From Pilasporangium apinafurcum (lineage: Eukaryota > Oomycota > Peronosporomycetes > Pythiales > Pythiaceae): a stretch of 64,000 nt of DNA. Location: the NCBI GenBank assembly GCA_001600495.1, contig BCKE01000001.1, positions 767,066-831,065 on the forward strand. The letters are read 5' to 3'. Positions 21,783 to 35,200 of this stretch are shown in pieces. Under the pieces are notes generated by a model. The model had not been told where the DNA came from. It searched no databases and saw only the letters and a program-made list of their open reading frames with translations. Position 1 is the stretch's first letter, and each line of letters begins with the position of its first letter. Both the position numbers and the translations under genes were made by a program.

Positions 21783-24404
21783 CTAAATCTCGTTCATGGC
21801 TTCTGCCTCTTTTTCGTCGATCATGGCGTCTACATGCGTGATCATTTCTTCAACCAACGAACTCACGGCAGATCGTTGACTCTTGCTTCCATGAGGAGTA
21901 GGTGATGCCTGGCGTGGTCGCAAAATATATTCGGCAAATATATTAGCGAGAAGTGACGCGTCCATGCAGTTCTTGGATGAGTAGACATTAACTTCATTCA
22001 AGTGGAAGAGCAAGCAAGCGAGCATGGCACTACACATACAGAAACAGAAACACACGCCAGTTAGTAAATAGAACAAGTGGGAGACTCCAAAACTTTACGT
22101 CAGTGGGGTAACATACAAGCTTTTCCGCGGGAGCGCTTCGATCAGAGCTTTCAGGTTACGTCGAAGTTCAAATGGCGCAGTTTTAGCTTCGGTTGCCACC
22201 GCGTAGAAGTCATCAAACATCTCAAATGGGATGATTGGTTGCTCCAATTGTTTGAGCCATACTTTGACAATGGCACCTGCAGTAATTGGGTCCAAAATAG
22301 TATCCATTTCTGCTTTTGTAGGCTTGCGTGTCGGATCTGTTGAACATTGATTAAGGAATTTCAGACCAACCTGGGAACAGTGATCGTAATAATGAGATAG
22401 CTTAATCGACTATATACATGCCGTGCACGAAAATAAAGTATTCTTACGTACCCGTAGTTTTGTGGTATCAGGCTCGAGTTCATAGAAATGCTCGGTCTCA
22501 ATTCCAGGAGTGGAATCAAAAATATACTTGATAGCGTACAGGACTGCCTTAGGAACGTTGTCTCCGGCTCCTATTAGCACCATAGTCTCCGCTTCCAGCG
22601 TGCTTGAGCGGCGTCGTGTGATATTCTTTGCTAGTGACATTTTCTTCAATTTAGAGGATNCCCCTCCAGACGAATGTGAGCCCGCCACGTCTGGGCGAGG
22701 ACTGTTGGCACTTCGCGTCAAGAGTGAGTCTAGCATATTTACCCATGCCACTGTAACCTGTGGGGAATCCGCCATCAGGCTATATACTCGCGAAGATCTA
22801 GGTGTACTGCTTTTTTCCTGCTTTTGTTCTTCATTGTTAGCATTGTTTTCCTCGTCTGATGACACATAATCGTCTGCATAGTGCGTCCCCCATGTGTTTC
22901 TGCATGTGATATCAAAACGGCAACCTTTGTACTTTGGATGGCCAGGTTTTCCAATTCGCTGAATCAGGCGTAGAGAGATCGATCCAATTTCTCCTAACGG
23001 AAGAGGCCCCCAAGCGGATTGTACCACATCTGCGTAGTAACGCACCTCGTTCGTCTTGGCATAGAGAACAAAATATCGCGAATTCCACTTCTTCATTCCC
23101 TTCATCCCACGACGTTGCTTTTGACGAAGCCAACCTTCCAGTAGTACACCACTTCCTGGTTTCCCAGCAAATGCTCCAGGCATTTTCCGCTGATTGGGGC
23201 TCATGGCCTCACCAGTACCGCCGGTAACGTCAATCCCACGAGGTATTGAACCTGTACTTGGCGGAGGATCAGATTGTCGAGGTGTACTACCTACACTTCC
23301 ATTGTCCGAACTACTCGGTGAATGCTTTAAACGACTGGTTCGTCGATTCACTATGGGGATTCCAGTTTCCGACGCAGTAGAATCGTCATGCCCTGTACCT
23401 TGAGTTGCTGAGAAAGCACCAGTATTGCCGATGCTACTTGGACTATTACTCAAAGCTGTCGACTTTGCTGCCGCTTTAAGCGCTTCTCGTGCCTCCTGAT
23501 CCTCTTCTCTAGGTCCCGCTGTCGTTGTAGAAGTCGAAGGCGTCGTATCAACCAAAGGTGGAGCCAAAACCACCGTTTTTTCATGGCGTGCCGCAGATCC
23601 AGGAGAGTTTCCAGGTGACGTATCCCATAGATCTTTGCGTTTCAAAGCGAACGGTGACAGCATCTTCGTTCTAGCAACAAGTTTCTGAAAACTGGTTGTT
23701 CTCTTACCCAACTGAGGTATTCGTCCAGTCGATTCTGTTTCGGATTGCGGGGACAATATTGTTGCAGCCGATGCTCCAGCCCTGGGTTGTCCCATACTTG
23801 AGGCAGCGTCGGTACCTTGACCACCAATACGATCGCTCAGTCTCTTTAGCTTTTCAGGTTTCTCCTTTGGTTTCTGCGTCATCGATTCTGCAATGAATTT
23901 ATCCAAGTCTGAACCATCGTTTTCATCTTGCTCGTCGTTACTATTATCGCGGAGCGGTCCATCTCTGTCATCAGTATCCCTTGCTGAAGCAGGTAGCGGG
24001 TCTACATGTTCATTCATTGTCTCCAGCCTGGATGGTGCTGCTTTACCGTCATCGTCGTCGTCCTCCTCATTCTCAGAATCGCTGTACCATTTGCGGCTGT
24101 TTGTCTTCTTCAACGTCCGTTTCCCTCGACTCCCAGGTGCAGGTAGCTGTCGGATTTTTGCGCCACTACTGCTCGAAGTTTTATTAAGAGTCATTTCTGT
24201 ATCCTTTTTCTTGCCCATATCTCGTTTATCATCTTGTCGTTTTTGTTTGGTAGGTGCCTCTGGTTCGTCTTCTTCGATGGATGACACATCCGAATTGTCG
24301 CTCAGTATCTCCCCTACGCGCGGTGATAGCTGTTCTACTTGTGCCTCCGCCGTTGGGGGAACGTTCTTCTTCCGCTGGAACCGCGCCGCGAATGGTGTCG
24401 CCAT
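21783..24404 (-). CDS. PH and degenerate RhoGAP-domain protein
   Basis: Exons in transcription order: 24404-22452, 22370-22117, 22029-21783; introns of 81 and 87 bp. 817 residues from ATG 24404 (MATPFAARFQRKKN); an upstream in-frame ATG at 24542 would add 46 less likely residues. The first 440 residues are disordered. A PH domain begins at LLEGWLRQKQRRGMKGMKKW, with a polar insertion before its last helix. The C-terminus is RhoGAP-like: GAIVKVWLKQLEQPIIPF, then AMLACLLFHLNEV. The arginine-finger region, TEGIFRxS in active GAPs, reads TEHFYELEP, and the catalytic Asn near PNLL is replaced (EYILRP). So it probably binds Rho-type GTPases or phosphoinositides without GAP activity. The single n base at 22660 falls in the linker. 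Confidence 0.8.
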
Positions 24405-25044
24405 GGCGAGAGTGTTTGTTGGAGTGAGCGTGCGGGTTGAAGTTTCCTGAGACGTAGTCGCACATAAAAAATGGATCCAAATGTAACCCATTCGTAACCC
24501 CATATACACTAAAAAGCGTAATTTTTTACGAGTGGAGCCCATCTAGCACACAGCGCACACTCACTTTGCGATCTCAGCTATGCGGTGCACGGCTTTCGCC
24601 ACTTTTGCTTTTTTTTTCACTGCCAGCATGAATTTGCTCGTACACTTCCATGCTAACAAAAGAAATGAACGATTTTGGACTTGACGCAACAAACATAAAT
24701 TCAACCAACAACATGCATTACGAGCTACTCCTGCGTTATATCAAGTGCTTGTTGCTTTTAGTGCTCATTATCGCTATTTATTATGAAGATCATCTGCTGA
24801 AGAACGACTCAACAACACCAAAGTCCAAGCATTTGATCCTGAGGAATCTTTTGGTCTATTTTTAAGGTCTCATGAGCTCCTATTTCGTGTCCGTGGCCTT
24901 ACTCTCGGCTGGTTTCATTCACTTAGCACCACATCGTTTTGCCATCAAAGATCTTCGTCTTTATTTCTTATAAAATTGCTGTAGTGGAGATATAGTAGGT
25001 TGACTTTGAGAAGTTATCATAAAAATAGCAAACGTGGCTGTCAA
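24405..25044. other. Intergenic, 640 bp
   Basis: It holds the promoter of the PH/RhoGAP-like gene and the 3' flank of the second AAAP gene. A 71-codon plus-strand frame at 24650-24865 contains one hydrophobic stretch but has no conservation or composition to support it. No other feature seen. Confidence 0.4.
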
Positions 25045-26610
25045 TCAATTGGTAAAGATAAAATACGTGGCGGTGATGCCGGTGACCGTAAAGAAAACGA
25101 CGATTAACCATAGCACACCCACCCAGATCTGCCCACCACGTATCCTCTTCCATGGGTACAGCACCGTAAAAAGCAGCGCAGGAAACACGAAGCAGATCAT
25201 CAGACAGCTGCTGGCGCCAGTCAGTGCAAACACAACTTCAATCCCAGGAACACCAATGGCGATCAGTAATTGCGACAGCAGCAGTCCACTCGTGAGACCG
25301 AGACGTGTGATGAACGCAATGTCATTGACCGTAGTCGTGAACGCGAGTTCTTCGATGACACCACGCAACGGATGGAAGAGTAGTGGAAATGACAGCACGA
25401 CCGTGAGAAAGACAGCCACCAGTGGCACATCCATCATTGGGTCGCTCTCGAGGTTTAAAAGGATGTTCCCACGCACAGTGTCCCCATAGAGTTGCATCGA
25501 GAACCATCCCAATGCACTATAAAGCAAGACACAAACAGCTGATACGCCAATGATACACAGTGTCATTTTCTTTTTCGATGTGTGCAACGGTTCGGCGAAC
25601 GTGCCTCGTAGCTGCACGAAAAGCGGAATGAGGTTGAGATGCATCATAAACGCGTAGTTATAGATCGAGATTGACTGTGAAAACCGCGAAAAGAGCGCCC
25701 CGGTGATTTTTGTAGATAGTACGTGGTCTTCATCCACGCCTACGTTGCTGCTACTGTCCGTGGCTGAGGGTTGTTCAGTAGCGGTGGGTACTTCCAGCAC
25801 AAAGAATGATCGATACGTGATCGCCACGATCAAATACAAGGAAAATATAAACCCCAAATAGCTCGATATCCGTAATCCAGACAAATTCTTGAGCAGACAG
25901 AGCGGAAAGACCACCAAGACAAATGCTGCCCACAATAAGTAATCGCCGTAGCGCGCCAACACCGATAACGAAAGCTTAGAGGCATTGCTGGTTGCTACTG
26001 AATACGTCAGCGAGATGATGAATGGTGCAATATCACGCACAATGCGAATGCAGCCGACACAGCCTCCGAAGATGCCAATAGCGGTGACGATTGACACTAA
26101 ATACCCCAATTTGTTTCCTCCTGCCGCGATTGCAATAGATTGGAACGACATAAACCGTCGACTGGCACCAATATGCAATAGCGATTCTTCTTCATCCGCG
26201 AGTTGCACATGCGCATACAACAATGCATTCGCAGTACACGCCATCGAGATCCCCACAATGACGATCCCTGCAAACGATTCCCACGTTGGAATCACTAAAA
26301 ACGTGTACGGCACCGAGAGCATTCCAGCACCAACGACTGACATGAGCAACGTGAGGAAAACGTGCAATTCGTGGCATTTATCATGCTTTGTGTAAAAAAA
26401 ATAGCGGCGCTGGGGCCGTGGAGACGGAATTGTCGACATGAACATCGTCGGGAAGCCCGTCTCAAATGGTGATCGTGGTGTGTTATTGGAGCTATGGGCC
26501 AAGTTGCCATAGCTGTCCGTTTGAAGTCGCAATTTACGGCTTTCGGGAACCTCATGAGAGCCATTGCTCAAGAGCGGAATTTTTTCCTGCGGAACTCCCA
26601 TGACAACCAT
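25045..26610 (-). CDS. AAAP-family amino-acid transporter (copy 2)
   Basis: Single exon. The first ATG in frame is at 26610 (MVVMGVPQ), giving 521 residues; the frame extends upstream only through non-ATG codons. About eleven membrane segments; the first, LLMSVVGAGMLSVPYTFLV, is nearly the same as in copy 1, as are YLVSIVTAIGIFGGCVGCI and FPLLFHPLRGVIEELAF. The hydrophilic N-terminus and the loop after the sixth helix differ most between the copies. Same orientation as copy 1, 4.4 kb away with NAA38 and the RhoGAP-like gene between. Likely an amino-acid/proton symporter; the two copies may differ in substrate or membrane. Confidence 0.88.
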   Translation of the reverse strand: MVVMGVPQEKIPLLSNGSHEVPESRKLRLQTDSYGNLAHSSNNTPRSPFETGFPTMFMSTIPSPRPQRRYFFYTKHDKCHELHVFLTLLMSVVGAGMLSVPYTFLVIPTWESFAGIVIVGISMACTANALLYAHVQLADEEESLLHIGASRRFMSFQSIAIAAGGNKLGYLVSIVTAIGIFGGCVGCIRIVRDIAPFIISLTYSVATSNASKLSLSVLARYGDYLLWAAFVLVVFPLCLLKNLSGLRISSYLGFIFSLYLIVAITYRSFFVLEVPTATEQPSATDSSSNVGVDEDHVLSTKITGALFSRFSQSISIYNYAFMMHLNLIPLFVQLRGTFAEPLHTSKKKMTLCIIGVSAVCVLLYSALGWFSMQLYGDTVRGNILLNLESDPMMDVPLVAVFLTVVLSFPLLFHPLRGVIEELAFTTTVNDIAFITRLGLTSGLLLSQLLIAIGVPGIEVVFALTGASSCLMICFVFPALLFTVLYPWKRIRGGQIWVGVLWLIVVFFTVTGITATYFIFTN

Positions 26611-27239
26611 GCAGTGTTCTTTGTTGCTTGTTTGTTTTGCTTCTACTACTCCACTAACTGTTCTGTTTCTCTGCTCGTAATGTCGGGTAATGTGGATAAG
26701 CGTGGCCAATGTGTGCAGAAGGATTCGCTTGATGTTGGCCTATTAGTGTGCCCCGTTGAAAGGACGTGGTGAGGTAGATGCGTAAAAATATTGTTGAATC
26801 TCTTTCTTACGTAATCACATGGGTAATTACGCATTTTTAGGTACAGCACATCGGCTCTGTCCATGCTGGTTGCGAGTCGTTTTCTATCTTTGATGCAGAT
26901 TCACCGCATGAACTGCAATGAGCAAACAAAAGAATTGCCATCCAATATGAACACTGCAGTGCAGAATTTGGTATTTCTCCATCTCTCTCTTTCTCTGCTG
27001 CACGCTATTACATTGATAACATCGTGGCAGCAGATGGCTTCAAGTCGATCACTTCAAGTGTCTTTTTAATTACATATATATCCAGGATAATCAATAAAAT
27101 TTACATAATACATACGACCATCAGTCTTGGTTCCCGAGTTGAAGTTGCCTGGCGCATCCACATTCGCGTATTTGTCTGCTGAGTGGAAAGCGCGGGGTAA
27201 AGCTGGAAGGAATCATATCGTGAAAAGAGTGGAAGAGAA
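26611..27239. other. Intergenic, divergent promoters
   Basis: Head-to-head gap between AAAP copy 2 (minus) and the six-exon gene (plus). No gene supported; small open frames lack conservation. A TATA-like AT stretch lies near 27070-27110. Confidence 0.4.
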
Positions 27240-29104
27240 ATGGCACACGTGAAGGTGAAATCTGCGCCGGTGAAGATACCGGACTCACCCACACGGCCGA
27301 CAGTGATGCTGCAGAAAGAAGCGTCGTTTAAAGCACCACTTCCTGCCACCAGTACGTATTTTTACACCCATGATCAAACTTTTGAGCTAGGAACTATGCT
27401 TGTTTTATTTACAGTTGCATGACAGACTGAATTCTGATGCTATGTATTGCGTTGGATAGCTGCGAGACTGCATTCAAAGCCAAAAGCGGCATTTCTACTG
27501 TCAGCTAAATCAGCAACTTCAGATGACGGTAACAAACTGACTGAACAACCAAACCGAAATTCAGTGTGATTAACTCCGTCATTACGCTGCTGGGTTTGTG
27601 CGATTTTCTACGTAACAAAGCGAACACACCATTAACAACCAAAGGACTCAAATTTAAAAGTTACTTGACACCGAAGCAGCATAGTGTCGAGTCTGGAACC
27701 ACGGGGCGAGGTGGCCACTTTGGCGGAGCCTTCAAGTTTGCAATTTCAAGTTCAAAGACATTTGTAAAGACACCTTCAGCCAGAACTGGTCCACCTCTAT
27801 CATCATCAACAACCAAGAATGTGTCGACATTTCCGAAAATAATCTTCACCAAGAAGCTCCAATCTGGAGGTATTGGTACAGAGACTAGGCGTGAGATAGC
27901 GACAAATGGGCCAAGACATAATTTTCAAGTGGATATGAAAGCGAAGGCAAAAACGATGGGCTCGCCCTCCGTAGCGAGCACGCAACTTGCTCCAGCACTC
28001 AAAGAACAGTACTTTATGACACCCAAAGCACTGCAGGTACATTCTGCGAAAGATAAACCGTTTGGGACATTGGCGCTTTCAAAGTCAAGTACGCTTGGCG
28101 GAAAGGTTAGGATATCTACAAAGAAGTTGGGGTCAATCTCGGACAATAGTCCAGCGAACAGTGTCATGCCCAATATTGCCCCGCTCAGTCTGAGCAACAG
28201 CAAAGGAACATCCTTGTCCGTGGGTGCAACTATAAAAAAGAGAGCATCTACAGCACAACCAGGTTCGGAACTTAGTTCATTAGCTAAAAAGTCGAAAGGG
28301 GTACCACAGTCAGGTACGTGCATTATGCTAGCGCATAATGTAAGTACAGTTGATGAGGTTTCCTATTTTAGGTGATCATGAGACGCTTCCACTGATAGCT
28401 AACCCGGCAAGAGCTAAAGCTGAACCACATGGTTCTCTACCGAACGTGATTCCGTTCGTTCCGGATAATGAACAGATACGATCGATCTCTATTAGAACTG
28501 CGGTGAATAATTGTGAAAAGCCAGATGCACTAATGTCTAATCGAGAAATGGCCCCGAGATCAACTGAAAATTTCCGATTCACAATGCCATCAACTACGAA
28601 GTACAAATACTGCACCATTGCTGCATTGAACGTAAGATCGCTAATATTCGTGTCATAAAAATTTAGCGAAGTCGACGACACAAACCTCGAAGCATACTTC
28701 TTCGCTCCATGTGATTTGGTAATTCAAGTGTTGTATTGAGATTGTAGTTTGGTCAATCTGCTAATATTGAATTTTTTGTACCAGAACGATTTAAATGACG
28801 ATCAATTCATGAAACGAATCAAGCGTATTCAAGATTTCATTCAAGATGCATGTGTTCAGCAACAGGAGTTGAAAACTCGCATTTTGGATGTTCACGGTGT
28901 GTTGAAAGCGATGCATTCAATAATGAATGTTATCGACTACTAACTACTTTATGAACAGCCGACATCAGCGAATGCCTCATCGACGCTATGAATGATATTA
29001 TAGCCGAAGAAGGAAAAGTTGGTTTACAGGAGCTTGATCTTGATCCAGCATCTGAAAGTGAGCTATTGGAGCCGTTCTCAGATTCCCAATTTGAAAATCT
29101 TTAG
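27240..29104 (+). CDS. Six-exon protein of unknown function, 463 aa
   Basis: Exons: 27240-27351, 27460-27528, 27621-28313, 28372-28631, 28785-28896, 28959-29104. Introns of 108, 92, 58, 153 and 62 bp, all GT-AG; exon lengths sum to 1392 bases, a whole number of codons. The last intron contains a textbook branch site (actaac) shortly before its acceptor. The protein is mostly basic, Ser/Thr/Pro/Lys-rich and disordered (residues 60-330), followed by a helical segment (FMKRIKRIQDFIQDACVQQQ) and an acidic C-terminus (LQELDLDPASESELLEPF). This layout suits a nuclear or cytoskeletal adaptor, but no domain is recognised. The second exon's boundaries are the least certain. Confidence 0.6.
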
Positions 29105-29269
29105 ATCTGACATAATGCATGGGCTACATAAACCACACATGATCAAAGAAATCCATTATTGTCTTTCTTAGCCAAGTTCACATTAGCAACATCCGCAAAG
29201 GCGCTTCGATCGTCAACCTATGCTGGTAAAATGTTTGCCACTACTTCCTCATATCATTCCAAAGCTAAT

Positions 29270-32200
29270 TTATAGTCCTGACGTACACCACTGCGACATC
29301 AAGTAAATAACAATGTTAGCTTCAACTAGAGTCCAAAATGTTGATGCCTCCACTAAACGTACTTCTTACCTTTTTAAATTCTTCAAAGCTGAGCTTGTTG
29401 TCATGATTCAGGTCTGCTTCCTTAAAGCATTGGTTCGCTGTCACTCGCGCAAGTTCCTCCGGACTTACGCCCATTTTTGCCCTTGTCTGGTCGGACGTTT
29501 CGTACATCACCTTAAAGATCGACGTCATGTAGCTAACCATCTCTTCTAGCGAGATGTATCCGTCGCCATTGATGTCGTACAATTGAAAGGCGGCGCGCAC
29601 TTTATCATCCATACTTGACCCCGATAGTACCGACAAACCACTAGCGAGTTCCCCGAAATCAACGGTATTGCTTTTATCAGTGTCAAATGCACGGAACAAT
29701 CGCTTGATCATGACTTCGGCCTCTTCACGTTCCTCCACAGAGTCATGACCGCCTGCGAGTTTGATAATCTGATCAAAACACTTCTTAAACGACGAAAAAC
29801 TCAACTCTCCTGATGGTGCTGCTTCCGCAAAAATCTCCAAGACATCGTTGACCTCGTATGAATCCAACTTGAGCAAATGACGCACCCTGTCCATATTGGC
29901 ACTGTTCATATTCAAAGCTGATGCTGAGGTCGGCGAAAGCAATGCATCACCATTGGACGACGTCATTCCATACAGCTTGCTTGATGGGAATCCAGAGCTT
30001 AGTGGAGTCGATATGGTCTTCCGAGGTGATTCAGCGAAACTGTTCGCATTTGGCTGAACCGGAGCACCAGCAGATAGTTCATCATCATTCTCTTCGTGAT
30101 TACCTCCAATCCCTGCAGCAGCAACGACAGCGGCAACACTAGGGGTGTCAAACCCTGACGAACCAGAATACCAACGCACAAACTCGTCGAAGCTCAATTT
30201 GCCATCCTGATTTAAGTCAGCTTCAAGGAAACATTGGTCGGCGGTGATAGCAGCCAGTTCCTCCGGACGTACACCCAGCTTGGCATGAGTTCCAGGGCTG
30301 GTCTCGTACAAAACTTTGAAGACACTGGTAAGATATCGTACCATTTCTTCCAACGAAATATAGCCATCTTGATTAAGATCGTAAAGTGCAAACGCTGATC
30401 GAACTTTCTCTTCACGAGACCCACCGCAGAGCACCGATAGCCCACTACTGAGTTCGCAGAAATCTACGACACCATTCCCGTCCATATCAAAGATCGTAAA
30501 CAATCGATCCAAGATTAACCGTAGACGTGTCAAATGAGTTTCATCATTCTTGAATTGCTCGTCGATCAGTTGCTCAAAACACTCTTCAAATGCTTCACGT
30601 GAAATTGTGCCATCTTCGGAGCAGCGGTTTGCAAAGATCTCGAAAACCTCGTCGGGTGAATATTTCTCTAAGTGCGTCATCTCCTTCACGACCTGTAGAC
30701 TCACCCAATCCGGAACGTGGCTCTGGTTCATCGCTACCGAAGGTTGCATGTACCACTGACTAAATTCTTCAAATGACAGCTTGCCATCATGGTCCAAGTC
30801 CGCTTCAGCGAACGCTTGCTCGGCCGTGATCTCTCCCAATTCTTCGGGAGTAACACCCATCCGTGCTTCACTGTCTGGGTTCACCTCGAACAACACTTTA
30901 AATACGGATGTGAGATACAAACGCATCTCTCCCAAAGAAATATATCCGTCATGGTTCACATCATACAAATTAAACGCAGCTCGCACTTTATCAGTTTGAG
31001 TGCCGCCGCATAATACCGATAGCCCACTCACCAACTTGTTGAAATCGACGATGCCACTGTTGTCCTTGTCAAACAAAGCAAATATGCGATCTACCAGCAG
31101 ACGAAGTCGATCATTTGCTTCGGGTGTGTTAGTTGGCGCCTTGAATTGATCAAACGCTTGGCGGAAACCCTCTATGTTTAGCGTCCGATCGGGTATCGCA
31201 AATGATGAAAAGGTTTCCATCACTTGCTCAGGTGAGAACGAACCTAAATTCGTCAGTCGCCGCACTTCTCGAAGCGAAATCCATTCAGGAATGTTGTTTT
31301 GGATTAATCGTTCAATGTTCGCCGCGTTCGAGCATGTGTACCAGTTTCGGAATTCAGCGAAACTTAATCGCCCATCGTGATCCAAATCAGCTTCTGCAAA
31401 CGCTTGTCTTGCAGTACGAATGCCCAGCTCCTCCGGCGATTCATGCTTCATTTGTTGCAACGCATTCGGCGATGCTTCCTTCAGCACCTTGAATACTGAC
31501 GTCAAGTATCGAGTCATTTCGTCCATGGATATGTATCCATCAGCATTGTAGTCATACAAGGCGAATGCAGCGCGAACTTTTTCTTCCGATGATCCCCCAC
31601 AGAAAACGGAGAGACCACTGGAAATCTCGCTGAAGTCCACTAGACCGTTCTTATCGACGTCAAATAATTCGAACAATCGATTAAGGATAGCATTGATATG
31701 CTCATATTCAGCCGATTTGATACCTTGATTCACAGCAATGATCTTGCGAAAGCAATCATCAAATGCTTCACGCGAAACGTATCCTTGATCATCGGCACAA
31801 TCCGCAAGCGCCTCAAAGACTTCCATTGGGGAAAATGCATCAAGATTCGTCAAACGTCGTGCTTCTGCCAAACTGAACAGTTGCTCACCATTTTTGGCGA
31901 CTTCGCCAATCCCACCAGGCTGTTGATACCATTGCTTAAACTCTTCGAGCGTGAGTCGACCATCGTGATCCTTGTCAGCCTCTGCAAAGGCTTGTTGTGC
32001 TGTCACTTGGCCAAGCTCCTCTGGAGACACCCCAATGGACTGTGTATCAGGTGAAACTTGGAATAACACGCGGAAGACAGAGGTCAAATAGCGTGTCATT
32101 TCGTCTAACGAAATAAACCCATCGCCATTGAAATCAAAGAGTGAGAACGCTGCTTGCACCTTTTGATCCTTTGTGCCACCACAAAGCACAGAAAGACCAC

Positions 32201-35200
32201 TGGCGAGCTCACCAAAGTCCACGAATCCACTGCCATCCGCATCAAATAGATCAAAGAGTCCGTTCACAACTTCCTTGATTTTTTCTTTTTTGGCATCAGA
32301 AAGTGGACTTTGCGCTGTGCTACCATGGATGACTTTACGAAAACTCGTATTGAACGCCGAGCGGGAGAGCAGCCCATTCTGATCGGCTTCAGCAGCAAAA
32401 ATCTCAAATACTTCTTCCGGTTCGTACTGCGCGAGGTTCGTCAAATGCTTAATTTCATTCAGAGGCATCCATCGGAGAGAAGAATCGACGACGGCGTTTT
32501 TGGCCACAGCACTGCTGATTCCAGCCTGCGAGGGCGAATTATACCACGCTAAAAACTCATCATAGCTCAGTTTGCCGTCACGATTGACGTCTGCTTCGAG
32601 AAATGCTTGTTCAGCGGTAACTGCACCAAGCTCTTCCGCTGATACACCTGTCTCTTTGCGCATTTCAGGCTGTACTTCATATAGGACTTTAAAGATCGAC
32701 GTCAAATACCGTTTCATTTCGTCGAGAGAGATGAATCCATCATTGTTGAAGTCATACAAGCGGAAGGCAGCTTTAACCTTGGCATCTCGTGCACCCTTAC
32801 ACAGCACTGACAGCCCACTAGCAAGCTCGCTGAAGTCGATTTGCCCATTGCCATCCCGATCAAATACATCAAACAGGCGATCAGCTACAACTTTAGCTCG
32901 CAGTTTTTCAACCTCGGTGTATGGATGTGATGCCATCTCTGTAATTTCGTAGAAACACTTGTCAAAGGCATTCCGATTGAGAAGACCTTTATCGTCGGCA
33001 TGCACTGCAAAACGCTCAAAAACGTCAACCACATCTAAGTTCCCTAAATTAGTAAGCCGGCGGACTTCATTCAGGTCCAGCGGCGCAACAATCTCATTAA
33101 ATGACGCTTGCTGTGGTTGCGCATACCACTTCTGGAATTCTTCAAAATTGAGCTTTCCATCTTCATTTAGATCTGCCTCTGCAAATATTTCAGAGGCAGT
33201 GACTGCTGCAAGCTCATCAGCGGAGATACCAACGTTTTGCTCTCGTGTCGGATCCAACGCGTACAATAGTTTGAACACTGAACCGAGATAATGAGCCATT
33301 TCTTCTTCGGAAATGAAGCCATCACCATTGATATCATACAAATCAAATGCTGCCTGAACTTTAGCATCTCGCTCGCCACCACATAAAATGGACAACCCGC
33401 TGGTCAGTTCATTAAAGTCGACCACGCCGTTGCGATCAGTATCAAATGCGGTGAACAAGCGATCAATCACTTCATGAACACGTGTGCTTTCTTCTGCGGT
33501 AAGTTCCGTTGAAATAGTAGCACACAGGTACTTGTAAAAGCACGCATCAAAAGCTTGGCGAGAGATTAGACCGTTTTTGTTCGCTGCTGACGCGAAGATT
33601 TGAGTGACTTGTTTCAATGTCATGTTCTTCAAACCAGACAATTTTTTTGCAACATCCATTGGAATCACTTCTGATGCTACAGGAGTGGGTTGCTTGACTG
33701 ACCGTGTCTGCATCACTTCACCCGTAAATTCTGGTGCTGGAGGCCCTTGGGGTTTATCGTTTTTGTATTCAAACCATTGACGAAATTCCTCCAGACTCAA
33801 CTGATTATCCCGATTCCGATCAAACATTCCAAAACACTCTGTGGTTGTTGCTTGTGCCAACTGCTGTGGCGTCATTCCCGTCTGGGATTGCAATGCCGGA
33901 GATGCTTTAAACATTACTTTGAAGACGCTTGATAGATAAGAAATCATTTCCTGGGGGGAAATATAGCCATCATGATTAAGATCATACAATGTGAACATGG
34001 ATTTTGCCTTGTCATTCACACTTCCACCGCAGAGGATGGACAAACCAGCCCCCAACTCCTGCACATCCACAAGGCCGTTTTTATCGGTATCAAACAATTC
34101 AAACAGCTCTACAAGCAATTGGCATGCTTTTGCCTGGGAAACACGATCAGAATTGTTGTCCGCCGCCAATAACTTGTTAAAACAACGGAAAAACGCGGAT
34201 TGGGTCAGATTCCCATCTTCATCCGCTGATGCCTGGAAAAAGTCAAAAATGTCGTTGATATCGTACGAGCTCAAATTTGTCAGCTGTTTCATCTCCTTCA
34301 ATGTTTCTTTTGACGCAGAAACCACTTGAGATGCAGCTGCACGATCTGGAATTGGCAAAGGGTGTAGTGGCTGTTGTGGGGCTCTAAAATTTGGTTGAGT
34401 GGTGTACCACTTAGTAAACTCTTGAAAGCTCAAACGTCCATCGTGGTTAACATCTGCCGTCGCGAATGCATCAGCAGTGGTGATTTGTGCAAGCTTTTCA
34501 GGTGAAATGTTCTGCATTTGTGTGGCTGCCACTGGCGATGTTGCGAAGATGATACGAAACACGGAAGCCAGATAGGTCTCCATTTCCTCGCGTGAAATGT
34601 ATCCATCTTGGTTAATGTCAAATAATGTGAATGCTGCTTGAATTTTCTCCTGCTGTGACCCACTGCAGAAGATTGTGATGCCACTCGACAGCTCACAAAA
34701 ATCCACAAATCCGTCGTGATCTGTATCAAACTCATCAAAGATAGTATTTAAAATACTATGTAATTGTGTTGCTTCTTTCTGCGTAAAATTGCGCTTCGTC
34801 TTTGCAGATTCCTCCTTCACTAGATTTTCGAACACATCGTGGAAAGCATCACGTGAAAGTACGCCATCTTCGTTCACATTCGCTGCAAGAATTTCGAACA
34901 CATCACCCGGTTTTCTATCACGAAGACTAGTCAACCTCGAAATGAAATCAACTGATGGCATTGCATTGTGACCAAATGGCTCTTGCTGCTCTGATCCATG
35001 CACAAAAGGAGCGCCTGATGGTGGTACAAGACGAGAAGCTGTGGGTTGTACTAAGCCTTTTTCTCGAAAGCCAGTCTCCGAATACCACGCACGAAATTCA
35101 TCCAAGGACAGTCGACCATCATGGTTAAGATCTGCTTCCGCAAACGCTTGAGCAGTAGTATAATGTGCGAGCGTCTTTGGATCCAGCATGATCGACTGCT

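Noticed and set aside
24650-24865. 71-codon plus-strand open frame with a hydrophobic stretch
   Set aside because: No conservation, odd composition, lies in a promoter gap.
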